Position numbers and translations under genes: made by a program. From Mangrovibacterium diazotrophicum (lineage in GTDB: Bacteria; Bacteroidota; Bacteroidia; Bacteroidales; Prolixibacteraceae): 64,000 nucleotides of DNA. Below are positions 1 to 8,498 of this stretch, piece after piece. The stretch is taken from the NCBI RefSeq assembly GCF_003610535.1, contig NZ_RAPN01000006.1:1-64000 (forward strand), in the 5' to 3' direction. The notes beneath the pieces were generated by a model. The model saw nothing but the letters and a program-made list of their open reading frames with translations. It was not told where the DNA came from and ran no database searches. Numbering within the stretch: position 1 is the first letter of the stretch; the number at the start of each line of letters is the position of its first letter.

Positions 1-2313
1 GACTGCCGGGGCAACTTTATCTTCGACTGTTACAACTGCAGTGCATGTTGATACGTTTCCGTTGACATCAGTTACAGTCAGTTCAACATTATTGGGTCCG
101 ACGTTATCACAAGTGAATGTGTCATTATCGATTACGCTGGAAGCAATACCACAAGCATCTGATGCTGATTTTGTAACATCGGCTGCGGTGATGGAAACAT
201 TGCCTGTTTCATCCAGCTGAACGGTGATGTTCTGGCATTCGACAGCCGGGGCAACTTTATCTTCAATAGGAGTAGTTAAATGATCGCTATTATCTGTTTC
301 ATCAGCATCGTTATAGTCACCTTGTGCAAAGGCTTTATTCGTCACCGAACTCCCCACCATGCTACACTGATTTGCCTGCACTGCCAATAATCCCACTCTG
401 GTCTGACCTGCACCTAGTTGTGCCACATTCCATGTATAAATTCCATTTCCCAGGTCATTAGCAGAATAGCTATTCGTAACAGTCAGTCCATCAGGAATAG
501 TGTCCGTAACAACAACGTTGTCTTGAGCAATAATACCAATATTCTCAACCGATATTTGATAAACGTAATCTACACTGGGCTCCAAATAAGACGGATCCCC
601 CACGATCGACTTTTCAACTTTAAGATTCGGCAATTTATATACATATACAATCCATGAACTAAAGTTATTCTGATCATCATCCTCTTGATCCGAACAATCT
701 ATGGAAGCTAAGTTGATGACCGGAGTTGTTCCTGGGTTAAAATTTAATGCATCCTTAATTGTCAGGGTATAGGAAACTGAACCTGACTCGCCTGGCTCAA
801 TATCCGGAACCGTCCAGATAATTTCGCCAGCACTTTCTGTTCCTCCATTACTGGCAGAAGTGAAAGTTGCGTGTGAACTATCGAAAATATCAGCAATGCC
901 GACGCTAGTAGCCGTACAAGTTCCAATATTTTCATAAGTCAATGTATACGTCACAGCTTCGGCAAAATCAGCTTCAGAAACATTGGCTGTCTTCTTCAGT
1001 TGAAGATCTGGTTTATTTTCAACTGTCGTCGTCGTTTTTATTGTCCCCGACGTCGGATAACGACCGGTAGAGTTATTTCCATAATTATAGGTAGCATAAG
1101 CATTGTTTACGATCGAACCAGTGCAAGAAAAATTAGCTAAATCATTGACAAGCACTTTCACTGTTATCGTCTTTGAACCAACCAATCCATAATTTAAAGT
1201 TCCCAACGACCAAGTCGCTGTAGAACCGCTACCTGTAGTTGCACTCGGAGATGAAGACAAAAACGTCACATTTGAATCAAACTCATTAGTAACAACAAAG
1301 TTATTCGCTACGTTTTTATCGTTTGAGTTGTATGCAAAAATTGTATAAGTAAGTGTATCACCGCTCTGAACAGGATCTTGATCGTCAATTACAGATAGAT
1401 TGACTAGTGGATAATTCGGGCTACCAACGATTTCCGTTGTTATGGTTTTTTCAGCTGATACTTGATCGTCTAATACGGAAGTAGCTGTAACATCGTGACA
1501 GCTCCATTTCCCTGGGTTTGACCCTATCGGCGCTGTAAGTTCGAATAAAATAATTCTGGATTCACCTGGTTCCAACCAACCAATACTCGTTATTGGATTA
1601 CCTGAAATATCCAAGAATCGGAAGTCTAACGGATCAAACTGAAGACTTGAATCACATTGGCGATTTACAGCAGCTAAATCATATTTATCATACACATTCC
1701 CCTTATTTGTTACCTGCAATTGGTATACAATGACAGTTCCAGTGGATGATTTTATAACTCCTTGCAAATTATCTATCAATTCGACCGACTGACTTTCGAC
1801 AACCGCTGTAGTCTGAATAGGATTTGTTACAACTGGAGTAGTCGTACCATCGCTTTGAATAGAAGCTGATAAATTCAATGAATTCGTTCCGCTTTGTGGC
1901 ATGTAATAACCGGCAGACCCATCCGCTGTATGGGACTGAGTTCCGGCAATTATGCTAAAAGAAATCGTATGGGCCCCTGCACCTAGGCTCTCCAAATAAC
2001 CAATTTGACTCTTATCCCATGTAATGTGACCTCCAGCAACTGTTCCTGCCGGAGAAGACGAATCAAAAGTATATTGCCCCGCAGTCGATGGCAAAGTTAC
2101 ATCAATTGCCACATTTGCTGCTGGAGTAGTACCTGCGTTGTAGAATAGCACCGTATAGGTAAGATGTTCACCAGGATCTGCCTCATCAGGACCAGAAATT
2201 GTGATTCTTAGGTCTTCATCTGCAAAAACCGTCAAAGAAGAAATCAAAAGTACGATTGAAAAAGCTAGCGCCTTAACATACTTCCAAAACACGAGGTAAA
2301 TATTCGCTTTCAT
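1..2313 (-). CDS. Large secreted DUF11/HYR repeat surface protein (3' end outside window)
   Basis: Reading the minus strand from the ATG at 2311-2313 gives 771 codons with no stop before the window edge, so the C-terminus is missing. A hydrophobic signal peptide covers about residues 12-31 and ends VFA before DEDLRITI. Four DUF11-type Ig-like modules follow at about 33-150, 295-410, 430-540 and 558-670, each opening with words such as GEHLTYTVLFYNAG or AVTYTLTYENIGT. From about residue 684 a HYR-like module begins (VAPAVECQNITVQLDETG), and a second copy of the same words starts exactly at the window edge. Such proteins are normally exported and held at the cell surface; a T9SS sorting domain would be expected in the missing end but cannot be seen. 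Adhesin or surface-layer role is inference. Confidence 0.85.
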   Translation of the reverse strand, partial: MKANIYLVFWKYVKALAFSIVLLISSLTVFADEDLRITISGPDEADPGEHLTYTVLFYNAGTTPAANVAIDVTLPSTAGQYTFDSSSPAGTVAGGHITWDKSQIGYLESLGAGAHTISFSIIAGTQSHTADGSAGYYMPQSGTNSLNLSASIQSDGTTTPVVTNPIQTTAVVESQSVELIDNLQGVIKSSTGTVIVYQLQVTNKGNVYDKYDLAAVNRQCDSSLQFDPLDFRFLDISGNPITSIGWLEPGESRIILFELTAPIGSNPGKWSCHDVTATSVLDDQVSAEKTITTEIVGSPNYPLVNLSVIDDQDPVQSGDTLTYTIFAYNSNDKNVANNFVVTNEFDSNVTFLSSSPSATTGSGSTATWSLGTLNYGLVGSKTITVKVLVNDLANFSCTGSIVNNAYATYNYGNNSTGRYPTSGTIKTTTTVENKPDLQLKKTANVSEADFAEAVTYTLTYENIGTCTATSVGIADIFDSSHATFTSASNGGTESAGEIIWTVPDIEPGESGSVSYTLTIKDALNFNPGTTPVINLASIDCSDQEDDDQNNFSSWIVYVYKLPNLKVEKSIVGDPSYLEPSVDYVYQISVENIGIIAQDNVVVTDTIPDGLTVTNSYSANDLGNGIYTWNVAQLGAGQTRVGLLAVQANQCSMVGSSVTNKAFAQGDYNDADETDNSDHLTTPIEDKVAPAVECQNITVQLDETGNVSITAADVTKSASDACGIASSVIDNDTFTCDNVGPNNVELTVTDVNGNVSTCTAVVTVEDKVAPAV
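241..264 (-). repeat. DNA repeat marking HYR-like module boundaries
   Basis: The 24 bases here are repeated at 1-24 with a single mismatch (positions 4 and 244). The two copies encode the linker EDKVAPAV between HYR-like modules, 240 bp (80 residues) apart. The module therefore repeats in tandem across the window edge, and more copies probably lie to the left. Confidence 0.8.
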
Positions 2314-2397
2314 AGTCTAACATTTTTTTTCACCAAAGTTTCGTGCCGGTTGAAAAGAATAATTGCGTTAAACAGTCAACAGGCACAATAGCATAGT

Positions 2398-2811
2398 CTA
2401 GTCGAGTATCTTAAGAGATTTGTCTTCTTCGCCGTCAAGCAGATTGCGACAATCTCTCAGATGAGTACTATCTAAATAATTCACATTAAACTTCTTAGCA
2501 AATGACGCTCGCACTAATTGTGTAAAAAGCGATTCAACGCCATCCGACCCCTTTGGCAAAATGCGACAATACGAAAACTTGAATTTGGAAATCAATGAAA
2601 TAATGATGTCCGCAGGAAAGTTGTCTTGTTTCCAATTTAACTTCTCATTTCTGATTGTAATAAAAAAAGCAGAAACAAAACATAATTCACCAGTTAAATA
2701 AAAATTCCACGTAGAAATTTCATTCATACACTTTCGCTTAGTCTGTCTTGCGGCAATTTCAAGCACACCGCATTTGCTTTTTTCCCACGTATCGCTTCTA
2801 GAAATTTTCAA
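2398..2811 (-). CDS. Hypothetical protein, 137 aa
   Basis: An open frame from the ATG at 2809-2811 to the stop at 2398 encodes 137 residues. I recognise no family. The central stretch (about residues 40-52, ELCFVSAFFITIR) is hydrophobic and the C-terminal third is charged (SLFTQLVRASFAKKFN, then RDCRNLLDGEEDK). No signal peptide or catalytic motif is visible. It lies between the large surface protein and the omega-amidase with no obvious operon partner. It could be a decayed fragment or a chance ORF. Confidence 0.3.
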   Translation of the reverse strand: MKISRSDTWEKSKCGVLEIAARQTKRKCMNEISTWNFYLTGELCFVSAFFITIRNEKLNWKQDNFPADIIISLISKFKFSYCRILPKGSDGVESLFTQLVRASFAKKFNVNYLDSTHLRDCRNLLDGEEDKSLKILD

Positions 2812-3134
2812 CAGTAGATTATGTTGAAAACTGTATGAGCAAGATACGGCGATGCGCAGATTAAAATCAATAGGCAGCTGCGAAGAGCCCCTCGATATTG
2901 GACAAATGGAGTATTTGAGGTACCAAAATAGGCAAATGGGGAATCGAAATATTTAGTATTGTTAACAAATAAGGCGAAAAAAACTGTTTTTCCGTGTGAT
3001 TTTATGTTAAAACAAGTCCTTAAAACGTCAGATTTTTGTCAATTCTGAAAAAAAGTACGGGATTTTCCGGATATGCGAAGACCGCATATTTACAATAAGT
3101 TCGGCTAAATCAGTCCATTAATACGAGGAGCCAT
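2812..3134. other. Gene-free gap with one small hairpin
   Basis: No convincing reading frame in either direction. The only structure I see is a 7-bp inverted repeat (ATATGCG, loop AAGAC, CGCATAT) at 3071-3089. It has no adjacent T-run on either strand, so a terminator role for the omega-amidase gene ending at 3135 is doubtful. Confidence 0.5.
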
Positions 3135-3923
3135 CTAAAGACTTATTGTAAAATTGTCTGCATCCTGCAAAACAGGGAACTTCCGGCGAAAATCATGGAG
3201 TAAATTCAACGAAAGCTTCGTTGACAAAATCTGTGTGGATCCGCTTGCTTCTGCGAGCACAGAACCGCGGGCGTCAAAAACAACACTACCTCCGCTATGA
3301 ATAATTCCATTGCCGTCGTTACCGATACGATTTACCCCCGCAACATAAACCTGATTCTCAATAGCCCGGGCTTTTAGCAAACACTCCCAAACCGCTTGTC
3401 TGGGTGCCGGCCAGTTCGCGCAATTCAAATATAGATCGTAATCGTTCCGATTTCGTGCAAAAACAGGAAATCTCAAATCGTAACAAACCTGGGGTAAAAT
3501 CCGAAAACCTTTCAATTGGATGATCTTCCGCTCTTTACCGGGCATGAAATGGAAATCCTCCTCCCCAATCGAAAATAAATGTCGCTTATCGTAATATTCA
3601 ATCTCGCCGCAAGGTTTTACAAAAAGAAAGCGGTTGTAGAATTTCGTTTCCTGCCGAATCATCAAACTACCCGCAACAACCGCATTCCGCGAAGTAGCTT
3701 GTTTTTTCATCCATCCAACGGTTTTTCCATCCATCGTTTCGGCAAAATCGGAAACCTGCATCGAAAAGCCAGTAGAAAACATCTCAGGCAATACCACCAG
3801 ATCAACATCAGCGGGAAGATCCTGAAATAAAGCTTCAAAATTGGCAAGATTGGCCGCTACATTCTCCCAAACCAAATCAATTTGGATTAGGGAAAGTGTC
3901 AATATTTGATCTGATTCAGCCAT
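3135..3923 (-). CDS. Omega-amidase of the nitrilase family (YafV/Nit2-like)
   Basis: A 262-residue carbon-nitrogen hydrolase with the complete nitrilase Glu-Lys-Cys triad: E47 in LPEMFSTGF, K113 in YYDKRHLFS and C147 in QVCYDLRFP. Length and motif spacing fit the omega-amidase subgroup, which removes ammonia from alpha-ketoglutaramate and related omega-amides made by glutamine transamination (methionine salvage repair); the substrate is inferred from the subgroup. No signal peptide, so cytoplasmic. It is followed 11 bp on by no partner but preceded 11 bp away by the acyltransferase stop, so it likely shares a transcript with the next two genes. Confidence 0.85.
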   Translation of the reverse strand: MAESDQILTLSLIQIDLVWENVAANLANFEALFQDLPADVDLVVLPEMFSTGFSMQVSDFAETMDGKTVGWMKKQATSRNAVVAGSLMIRQETKFYNRFLFVKPCGEIEYYDKRHLFSIGEEDFHFMPGKERKIIQLKGFRILPQVCYDLRFPVFARNRNDYDLYLNCANWPAPRQAVWECLLKARAIENQVYVAGVNRIGNDGNGIIHSGGSVVFDARGSVLAEASGSTQILSTKLSLNLLHDFRRKFPVLQDADNFTISL

Positions 3924-3934
3924 ACCAAAAGAAA

Positions 3935-4486
3935 TTAATCGTCGAATGTAGACATGTCTGGATGCTTACCAATTAATCCGCGTGTACGGTAGTAAGCTTT
4001 CATACGTTTAATGTCTTCCTGCGGGTTATCGGTCAATTCCAGCGTCTCGTACCAGCCAATTTCCTTTCTGCCAAAATCGAAGAAGCCCAGGTAAACGACT
4101 GCGCCCGTTGCTTTTGCGATGGTATGAAAACCAGCTTTCCATCTGGTCGTTTTCTCCCGAGTTCCTTCAGGGGTAATGGCCAGGTGCATCACTTCCCGCT
4201 TATTCATTTCTGCGATAATCTGTTTAACGACCGATGCTCCTTTGGAGCGATCGATAGGAATAGCACCGGCTTTACGCAAGAAGAAGCCGACCGGCCAAAA
4301 GAAAAACTCTTTTTTGATGACAATATTCGCGACTCCGCCAACCGAAGTATAATACAAATAAGAAATAATGAAATCCCAGGCGCTTGTATGAGGCACGCCG
4401 ATGATAATCGCTTTTTTGTGGGGCATCACTCCACTCACGGCTTTCCAGCCCAGGAGCTTCAACAAAAAACGACAAATAGCTTGCAT
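3935..4486 (-). CDS. 1-acyl-sn-glycerol-3-phosphate acyltransferase-like protein (PlsC domain)
   Basis: 183 residues that are nearly all PlsC/LPLAT domain. The catalytic HX4D motif reads HTSAWD near residue 32, followed by the substrate-binding block GAIPIDRSKGAS and the third block TPEGTREKTTRWK. The family transfers acyl chains to lysophospholipids at the inner membrane. This is the short Bacteroidota variant that is often simply called acyltransferase, so the exact acceptor is uncertain. It sits 4 bp after the B3/B4 gene and 11 bp before the omega-amidase on the same strand, implying one operon. Confidence 0.82.
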   Translation of the reverse strand: MQAICRFLLKLLGWKAVSGVMPHKKAIIIGVPHTSAWDFIISYLYYTSVGGVANIVIKKEFFFWPVGFFLRKAGAIPIDRSKGASVVKQIIAEMNKREVMHLAITPEGTREKTTRWKAGFHTIAKATGAVVYLGFFDFGRKEIGWYETLELTDNPQEDIKRMKAYYRTRGLIGKHPDMSTFDD

Positions 4487-4490
4487 AATA

Positions 4491-5156
4491 TTATACAGTA
4501 ATTTGATAAGTTTCGAAATAAGTTGCTGACGCGTAATCGCTTAGTAGTTTCACGGCAATCTGGCTGGGTTCGTAAAGCATGTGCACGCCTTTGTACGACA
4601 CCAAAATCATCAGGAATCGTTTGGTATCAGGCCTCACGCCAGTGCGTTCCGAATCGGAAGTCGGCGTACCGAAAGCTCCAATTTCATCACGAAAAACAGG
4701 CATTCCTTCAATGTTCAGCTCTCCCCGACCTAAACCTTCGTAAGGCTCATTCGCTTTTCCGATTCCCATCGTCACTTTTCCTTTAATCTGATCGGCATCG
4801 TAACCGCCGATAGACAAACCGGAACTGATGGAAACAAAATTGAGCGCATCAACCACATTGTTAATCTGGTAGAGGCCCTTTTTACTCACCACGCGGCGGA
4901 GCAATGCTTCGGCTGAAAGGCGATAGCGAGCCGGATCCTTACCACAAGTTTTGTAGGCATCGCGCGATGTCGCAATGGCTTCGATGTGCCGAATGTCTTC
5001 AACTTCCATTCGAGATGAAATTTCCCGACACTTGGCTTCGATCAACCGCCATAAATCTTCCCGAAACAATTCAACCCTAACATTACATTCAATGCACGAC
5101 AAATAAATGTCGGGGCATTTATCGGCCAGTTCTTCTGAAATCTTAATATTCTTCAT
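4491..5156 (-). CDS. B3/B4 domain protein (stand-alone PheRS-beta-like editing domain)
   Basis: 221 residues matching in style the B3/B4 fold of the phenylalanyl-tRNA synthetase beta chain, here without the synthetase. Useful words are SAEALLRRV, NNVVDALNFVSISSGLSIGGYD, and GAFGTPTSDSERTGV toward the C-terminus. In PheRS this domain hydrolyses Tyr mischarged on tRNA-Phe; free-standing copies are suspected to edit tRNAs or bind nucleic acid, but that is not shown for this gene. It is the first gene of a tight three-gene minus-strand run with the acyltransferase and omega-amidase. Confidence 0.78.
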   Translation of the reverse strand: MKNIKISEELADKCPDIYLSCIECNVRVELFREDLWRLIEAKCREISSRMEVEDIRHIEAIATSRDAYKTCGKDPARYRLSAEALLRRVVSKKGLYQINNVVDALNFVSISSGLSIGGYDADQIKGKVTMGIGKANEPYEGLGRGELNIEGMPVFRDEIGAFGTPTSDSERTGVRPDTKRFLMILVSYKGVHMLYEPSQIAVKLLSDYASATYFETYQITV

Positions 5157-5240
5157 CTTGAAAATTCATCGCTCCGGCTTTAATCCGGATACTTTTATGA
5201 TTTGAGTATCCGAGAGCGAAACAGATTAGCAAAAATAAAA

Positions 5241-5263
5241 AATAGCAGCGCTTGGCTGCTATT
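5241..5263 (-). terminator. Rho-independent terminator of the lipA-reductase operon
   Basis: A 9-bp perfect stem (AATAGCAGC / GCTGCTATT) with a 5-nt loop. Read on the minus strand it is followed by a near-continuous T-run (complement of 5231-5240). It lies about 50 bp beyond the stop codon at 5312 of the flavin reductase. Confidence 0.8.
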
Positions 5264-5311
5264 CTTCTCTAAAAATGTAACTTCTTAACTATAAATAGGC
5301 AATGTAATTTC

Positions 5312-5962
5312 TTAGAAAAACACTTCAGAACGAATATTTTCGGCACTAACTCCGAATTGTTCCAACAGGTCGGTCACTTCTTCAATCATATCCGAATTAC
5401 CACAGAGATAACAGATTGTATCCTTTTCAACCGGGTTCTCCTTCAGATAGAAAGTAACGCGACCGAAGTAATTTTCGCTTTCCTCGCGCGATGTGCACAA
5501 GCAATAACGATAAGGTTTAAATGCTTCGCGCCCGTAGGCTTCATCAGCGAAATGAACGCCGTGCAGCAAACGGTAATTCAGACTTGGGTAACTGCGAACG
5601 AAAGAACGAAATGGTGAGATGCCCGTGCCCGTTGCAATAAAAAGCGTCGGGTGGCCGTCTCTCACCTTATCGTCCAACACAAAAAATCCGCGGGGCCCTT
5701 CAATTTGAATATTCGAACCAACTTTCAGGTGACGCAAGTAACGCGAAAACTCGCCGTCCTCCACCTCACGAATCAGGAAAGAAAGCCGATCTTCTTTATC
5801 CGAACTGTAAATCGAATATTCTCGTCCTTCTCCTGTTTCGGGGTTGCGCAGTACAACGTACTGACCGGGTGTAAATTGAAAACCTGCACGATCGAAATGC
5901 AGGACAAAAGTTTCCGGCGTGAGCTCCTCTAACTCAATTAGTTTGTGTATTGACTTATTCAT
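5312..5962 (-). CDS. FAD-dependent oxidoreductase of the ferredoxin-NADP reductase family
   Basis: 216 residues with the two-domain FNR layout. The FAD domain (1-100) carries the isoalloxazine-binding REYSIYS and GPRGFFVL; the NAD(P) domain (105-216) carries GTGISPFRSF and CGNSDMIEEV, and the chain ends in aromatic residues (SEVFF), as FNR proteins do. It would pass electrons between NAD(P)H and an iron-sulfur protein or flavodoxin in the cytoplasm. It starts 12 bp after lipA on the same strand. Because lipoyl synthase needs reduced clusters and an electron donor, this reductase may serve LipA, which is an inference from neighbourhood only. Confidence 0.83.
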   Translation of the reverse strand: MNKSIHKLIELEELTPETFVLHFDRAGFQFTPGQYVVLRNPETGEGREYSIYSSDKEDRLSFLIREVEDGEFSRYLRHLKVGSNIQIEGPRGFFVLDDKVRDGHPTLFIATGTGISPFRSFVRSYPSLNYRLLHGVHFADEAYGREAFKPYRYCLCTSREESENYFGRVTFYLKENPVEKDTICYLCGNSDMIEEVTDLLEQFGVSAENIRSEVFF

Positions 5963-5974
5963 AAGTAAAATGGT

Positions 5975-6838
5975 TTATGCATTCACGTGTCTCTCGGCAT
6001 GGTAGGACGAGCGAACCAGCGGGCTGCTCTCCACATAACGGAAACCACGTTTGTAGGCTTCTTTGCGATAAGTTTCGAATTGCTCCGGTGTAATGTACTC
6101 AACCACTTTCATCAGGTGCTCGTCGGGTTGCAGGTATTGCCCCAATGTCAACACTTTACAGCCGGCAGCTTTCAAATCGTCCATGGCTTCCAACACCTCC
6201 TCCGGCGTTTCACCCAATCCCAGCATGATACCCGATTTTGGTACAATTCCGGCTTCTGCGATGTAAGAGATTACTTTCAAACTCCGGTCGTAACGCGCCG
6301 TGCTCCGAATCTTCGGGGTCAGCCGTTTTACGGTTTCCAGGTTGTGCGAAATTACTTCCGGCTTGGCATCGATTACTTTTTGCACCAATTCCTTCTTCGC
6401 GTGAAAATCAGGAATCAAAGTCTCCATCGTTGTGTTCGGGTTCAATTCTTTGATCTGACGAATTGTTTCAGCCCAAAAACGTGCACCTCCATCGGGTAAA
6501 TCGTCCCGGTCAACCGAGGTAATCACACAGTGCTTTAAGTTTAACGTTTTAATGGTTTCTGCCAAACGGCGCGGTTCATCCCAATCCAGCGGATTTGGAA
6601 TCAGGTTCGAAACATAACAGAATCGGCAGTTACGGGTACAACGGTCGCCCATAATCATAAAACTAGCCGTTCCGGCATTCCAGCATTCGCCCTTGTTCGG
6701 GCAATTTCCGCTGGTACAAATCGTATTCAGTTTGTGTTCAGTAATCAGTCGTTTTACTTTCGAATAGTTCTCGCCACTAGGCAGTTGCGATTTCATCCAC
6801 CGGGGCAATCGCTCCCGCGCATTTGAGATATCAGTCAT
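5975..6838 (-). CDS. lipA: Lipoyl synthase
   Basis: 287 residues with the full LipA signature. The auxiliary cluster ligands are C41, C46 and C52 (CTSGNCPNKGECW), the radical-SAM cluster ligands are C67, C71 and C74 (CTRNCRFC), and the C-terminal RSSY that donates the serine ligand is at about 275-278. The enzyme inserts two sulfurs into octanoyl chains on the E2 and GcvH proteins to make lipoate, using two SAM. Length is normal. Start chosen at the ATG giving MTDISNARERLPRW. The neighbouring flavin reductase is 12 bp downstream. Confidence 0.96.
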   Translation of the reverse strand: MTDISNARERLPRWMKSQLPSGENYSKVKRLITEHKLNTICTSGNCPNKGECWNAGTASFMIMGDRCTRNCRFCYVSNLIPNPLDWDEPRRLAETIKTLNLKHCVITSVDRDDLPDGGARFWAETIRQIKELNPNTTMETLIPDFHAKKELVQKVIDAKPEVISHNLETVKRLTPKIRSTARYDRSLKVISYIAEAGIVPKSGIMLGLGETPEEVLEAMDDLKAAGCKVLTLGQYLQPDEHLMKVVEYITPEQFETYRKEAYKRGFRYVESSPLVRSSYHAERHVNA

Positions 6839-7044
6839 TTCCTTTATTTATTTCTTCAACCTACATTTCTTTAATTCTCGTATGCTGCTGCATTTCATTT
6901 TACTGCATCGACAACGAACGGAACTCACCATAATAAACACCCCTCACGGGATATTTTATGTTGATGGCTCGTTTCAAAATAAGTTTTGACCTGTAAACAA
7001 GAAAATAGCGAGCTTGTTCATAAAAAAAGATGCAGAAGTCCGGC

Positions 7045-8334
7045 TTATTTTCGTCCGAACAGTGGGATTACATATTCGAATCCGATCTGGAAATCGGGTG
7101 CATTGTTAATGTAGAAGAAATCTTCGCCAACGTAAAAGTTGAATTGATGCGCATTGCGCTGCCAGCCGATGACAAAAAACGCTTTGTACGAAAAATAATA
7201 CAACGAAGCAGGAGTAATCCGGGCCAACCAAAATTCCTGGCTAATCTCCTCACCTTCCCAGATATCGCCAGCCTCGAGGAAGCCAATACCAATTTGGTCG
7301 TAGCCCTCCTGCCCCCAATTGTTATGGCCCCCCTTCATTAAAGCGCCTTGGATATTATTCAGCAGACCAAACTGAAGAACGCTCTTTTGAGAAACAGCAA
7401 CATTGGCTCCGAAATATATTTTATAGGCCTGACGAAATGCCTGATCAATCGCATTGACACTTGTGCCGGTTTTAAGGAAAGTGGGATTGGTAAATCCCAG
7501 ATCGCCAGCCAACGTAACCGACGTTTTTTCACTCGTCAACTTATCCAGCCGAAACCCCGCCGACAAACCCGGAATAATGTACCGATGCAAACTATTCAGC
7601 GGCAACGACAAATGCACTCCACCATTGACCTGGATGTGTGTGTTCTCCGTATTTCGGTTAAACAACTGTCGGTAATAATGCATGTCGACAACACTCGTAA
7701 ACCAATCACCTTTATCCTTACGATAGGTATTACCTTCTTCGTCTATAAACTGAATGTTGGCTCGATTAAACGGGTACAACTTTCGGCCATAATTGTCATC
7801 AACCGCGAAACTGGAATGAAAAGCTTCAATGAAATGATCGCTCACCAAATAATGCAGCGGAGAGCCTCCTCCACTCAGCAAATGCGCATTCATGTTCAAG
7901 ATGAAACTGTTTTTCTCCTTCCACTTTCGAATCCACGCAAACCGAAAGTGCTGCAAAACCCCGTCGGATTGAAAAGTCTTCACTTCAGTTTCGGCACCAA
8001 CCGTCTCAAAGTAAGTTGGACGCCAGGTCATGTAAAGTTCGCTGTTTACCTTTTGCTGTTCGGGCGTCAGGTTCTGCGGGTAGTAAAACCAAGCCTGGGG
8101 ATGCCAGGTGTTGGCCATTGAATACGAAAGCGAGAACTGATTTTGGGGACTATTATCGGCCGGAAAATAGAAAGGCAGATCGAGCTCAAAAATCCCAATA
8201 GCATGGTCGGGATTAATCCCCGAAAAATAAATCGGGAACTGCAACATCCTGTTTTGGCTCTCAACAACCTGCGACTTTGCTGCAAAAGCAAGTAACAGGA
8301 AACTGAGTGTGAAAAACCGGAATCGCAAAACCAT
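7045..8334 (-). CDS. Predicted outer-membrane beta-barrel protein, possibly DUF3187
   Basis: 429 residues with a signal peptide (FFTLSFLLLAFAAKSQ). The rest is rich in alternating aromatic and polar strands, such as NQFSLSYSMANTWHP, KIYFGANVAVSQKSVLQFGLL and AHQFNFYVGEDFFY, and ends with IGFEYVIPLFGRK, as outer-membrane barrels do. The opening after the signal (FPIYFSGINPDHAIGIFEL) and overall length fit my memory of DUF3187 barrels, but I cannot confirm it. It is divergent from the FRG-domain gene, separated by about 165 bp. Confidence 0.65.
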   Translation of the reverse strand: MVLRFRFFTLSFLLLAFAAKSQVVESQNRMLQFPIYFSGINPDHAIGIFELDLPFYFPADNSPQNQFSLSYSMANTWHPQAWFYYPQNLTPEQQKVNSELYMTWRPTYFETVGAETEVKTFQSDGVLQHFRFAWIRKWKEKNSFILNMNAHLLSGGGSPLHYLVSDHFIEAFHSSFAVDDNYGRKLYPFNRANIQFIDEEGNTYRKDKGDWFTSVVDMHYYRQLFNRNTENTHIQVNGGVHLSLPLNSLHRYIIPGLSAGFRLDKLTSEKTSVTLAGDLGFTNPTFLKTGTSVNAIDQAFRQAYKIYFGANVAVSQKSVLQFGLLNNIQGALMKGGHNNWGQEGYDQIGIGFLEAGDIWEGEEISQEFWLARITPASLYYFSYKAFFVIGWQRNAHQFNFYVGEDFFYINNAPDFQIGFEYVIPLFGRK

Positions 8335-8391
8335 ATTTATTCTTTCGGTATGAGTTTTCTAAAATAGCGCTTTCAATTGTAAAGAAAGTGT

Positions 8392-8413
8392 AAAATTGAC
8401 GGTTTTCAATTTT
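8392..8413. promoter_or_regulatory. Inverted repeat in a divergent promoter region
   Basis: AAAATTGA and TCAATTTT form an 8-bp perfect inverted repeat with a 6-nt spacer in the gap between the divergent barrel gene (start 8334) and FRG gene (start 8499). It could be an operator for either gene or a small hairpin in the leader of the FRG gene. No regulator is apparent nearby. Confidence 0.35.
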
Positions 8414-8498
8414 ATGCTCAACGAAAATTGATAACTTTCGTTGGTTTTTGGTAGCCTTTCTACCAACCATAATCAATAACTTGAACGAAGAAAACCGG

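Noticed and set aside
7348-8121. 257-aa plus-strand frame opposite the barrel gene
   Set aside because: Antisense to a gene with signal peptide and barrel pattern; the translated product is Arg/Gln-rich with no domain.
8448-8498. TTG start for the FRG gene
   Set aside because: It adds 17 unconserved residues; the ATG at 8499 is more natural.
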